From assembly GCA_958295845.1 (NCBI GenBank), contig OY282376.1, forward strand, positions 2,121,022-2,185,021: a DNA stretch of 64,000 nt. Reading direction: 5' to 3'. Below are positions 62,955 to 64,000 of the stretch, piece after piece. Made by a program: the position numbers and the translations under genes. Numbering within the stretch: position 1 is the first letter of the stretch; every line of letters begins with the position of its first letter. The stretch is from Caldilineaceae bacterium (GTDB lineage Bacteria > Chloroflexota > Anaerolineae > Caldilineales > Caldilineaceae). Below the pieces are notes generated by a model. The model saw only the letters and a list, made by a program, of their open reading frames with translations, had not been told where the DNA came from and searched no databases.

Positions 62955-64000
62955 TTACCCCCGCCGTTCCCCAGCAGTTCCCCTGCCCTTCAGCCCCAAC
63001 TCCAAAGCCGCCTCCAAAAGGGCCGTATCCACCACATCCGGGTCCTCCCAAAGACCCCGTTCAATCGCCTCCAGCAGCCGCTCTGCAATCGCCTGCCACG
63101 CCCACGGATTGCTCTCCGAGAAAAACTGCTGCATCGTCTCGTTCCGTAAGAACTCATCCGTCACCCGCGCATACATCCAGTCATCCAGCACCTGCGACGT
63201 CGCATCGTAACCGAACAGATAATCCACCGTGGCCGCGATCTCCAGCGCCCCCTTGTAACCATGGCGCCGCATGCTCTCCAACCACTTCGGATTCACCACC
63301 CGGCTACGAAACACACGCCGCGCCTCCTCTCGCAGATCGCGCGTGCGCACCCGGTCAGGGTTACTGCTGTCCCCAAAATAGCGGCTCGGATTTCGCCCTG
63401 TCAGCGCTCTCACCGTCGCGATCATGCCGCCGTGATACTGCAGATAGTCATCGCTGTCGAAAATGTCATGTTCCCGGTTATCCTGATTCTTCGTCGCAAT
63501 CTGGACCGTGCCCAGCGCCCGCGCAAACGCCTCCTCCGCCGGCACGCCCTCGCGCCCGCAGCCGTACGCATACCCGCCCCAAAGCAGGTATGCGCGCGCA
63601 AAATCCTGGTCGCTCTGCCAGTTCTTCGCGTCAATCAGCGGCAGAATCCCCGCCCCATAGCTGCCCGGTTTGCACCCGAAAATCCGGTACCTAGCCCTCT
63701 CCGCCGCCGACTCGCCCTCTCCGGCCAATCTCAGCTCGGTCTCGCTGGCCAGTGCATTGCGACGGGGAAAGTTCATCTCCACAGCCTCCTCCGCTCCGAT
63801 CACCATCTGCACAGCGCTGTCAATCAGCGTGATCAGGTGCGGGAATGCGTCGCGGAAAAATCCGCTGATCCGGCACACAACGTCCACCCGCGGCCGCCCC
63901 AGCTCCGCCAGAGGGATCAGCTCGACACCCGTCACCCGCCGGTTCTCCCGCTGCCACACCGGCCGCACGCCCAGCAAAGCCAGGACCTGCGCAATGTCGT
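62955..64000 (-). CDS. cobN: Cobaltochelatase subunit CobN, C-terminal part (runs off the window)
   Basis: The last 348 residues of CobN/magnesium-chelatase BchH-type subunit, which inserts cobalt into hydrogenobyrinate a,c-diamide. Typical C-terminal blocks: [115 protein letters not shown], and [16 protein letters not shown]. The frame is open to the window edge; the start lies beyond. Oddity: the gap to the next gene (about 360 bases with a family 1 repeat) is wide for an operon. Confidence 0.95.
   Translation of the reverse strand, partial: DIAQVLALLGVRPVWQRENRRVTGVELIPLAELGRPRVDVVCRISGFFRDAFPHLITLIDSAVQMVIGAEEAVEMNFPRRNALASETELRLAGEGESAAERARYRIFGCKPGSYGAGILPLIDAKNWQSDQDFARAYLLWGGYAYGCGREGVPAEEAFARALGTVQIATKNQDNREHDIFDSDDYLQYHGGMIATVRALTGRNPSRYFGDSSNPDRVRTRDLREEARRVFRSRVVNPKWLESMRRHGYKGALEIAATVDYLFGYDATSQVLDDWMYARVTDEFLRNETMQQFFSESNPWAWQAIAERLLEAIERGLWEDPDVVDTALLEAALELGLKGRGTAGERRG

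Overview
The window is about 60% GC and reads as a chromosomal segment of a heterotrophic bacterium rich in carbohydrate-uptake genes. My best inference is a Chloroflexota bacterium, perhaps of the Anaerolineae/Caldilineae type found in marine or sponge-associated settings. The grounds are: three ABC solute-binding lipoproteins with Tat-type twin-arginine signals, none of them next to an ATPase gene; many phytanoyl-CoA-dioxygenase-like (PhyH) oxygenases and Gfo/Idh/MocA oxidoreductases; sulfatases; SH3b and Cna-B-like surface proteins; and T/P-rich linkers. No rRNA, tRNA, CRISPR array, prophage or intact transposon was seen, so this lineage call is not proven.

Layout. 1-5.2 kb: tandem sulfatase genes, each followed by a convergent glycosyl-hydrolase-like gene; the first of these is only a decayed C-terminal remnant. 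3.4-11.6 kb (minus strand): one operon holding two paralogous GHL10-like proteins, two Opp/Dpp-type permeases, a DHDPS-family lyase/aldolase and a peptide/oligosaccharide-type binding protein. 12.8-15.2 kb: a single-chain histidine kinase-response regulator with a DNA-binding domain. 16-19.7 kb: zinc alcohol dehydrogenase, Gfo/Idh/MocA-like protein, CinA C-terminal amidase and a small partner. 20-25.2 kb: coiled-coil surface protein, rsmD, and a tandem glycine riboswitch with terminator in front of gcvP. 25.7-31.5 kb: sugar ABC transporter, an S51 (cyanophycinase-like) peptidase and a pair of concanavalin-A-fold proteins, one YesU-like. 31.7-40.8 kb: PhyH oxygenase, a second sugar ABC transporter with an inserted Ig-like membrane protein, a GH43/GH32-like propeller protein and two more PhyH oxygenases, one with an in-frame amber codon. 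41-44.4 kb: wax ester synthase/DGAT and a LysM L,D-transpeptidase. 45.1-50.7 kb: a five-gene operon of two tandem desaturase-Rieske fusion oxygenases, a MocA-like oxidoreductase, a sugar-isomerase-like TIM barrel and an SDR. 50.7-55.4 kb: an AT-rich patch with a small membrane protein, two PhyH oxygenases and a GMC oxidoreductase. 55.6-59.8 kb: secreted SH3b protein, HEAT/AlkD-like protein, zinc-less MDR dehydrogenase and ThuA-like protein. 59.8-64 kb: cobyric acid synthase, a metal/cobalamin-type binding protein and the C-terminal part of cobN.

The parts fit a lifestyle of importing sulfated or modified sugars and inositol-like compounds, then desulfating, oxidising and demethylating them. 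The most distinctive unit is the operon at 45.1-50.7 kb: it fuses into one chain the two functions that rhizopine catabolism encodes separately (MocD desaturase-like oxygenase and MocE Rieske ferredoxin), duplicates the fusion, and places it with MocA-like, isomerase-like and SDR genes. Other notable points are an intercistronic stem-loop directly after each of the three transporter-linked binding-protein genes, several families of dispersed intergenic repeats, and two copies of a palindromic element that share a core but have different stems.
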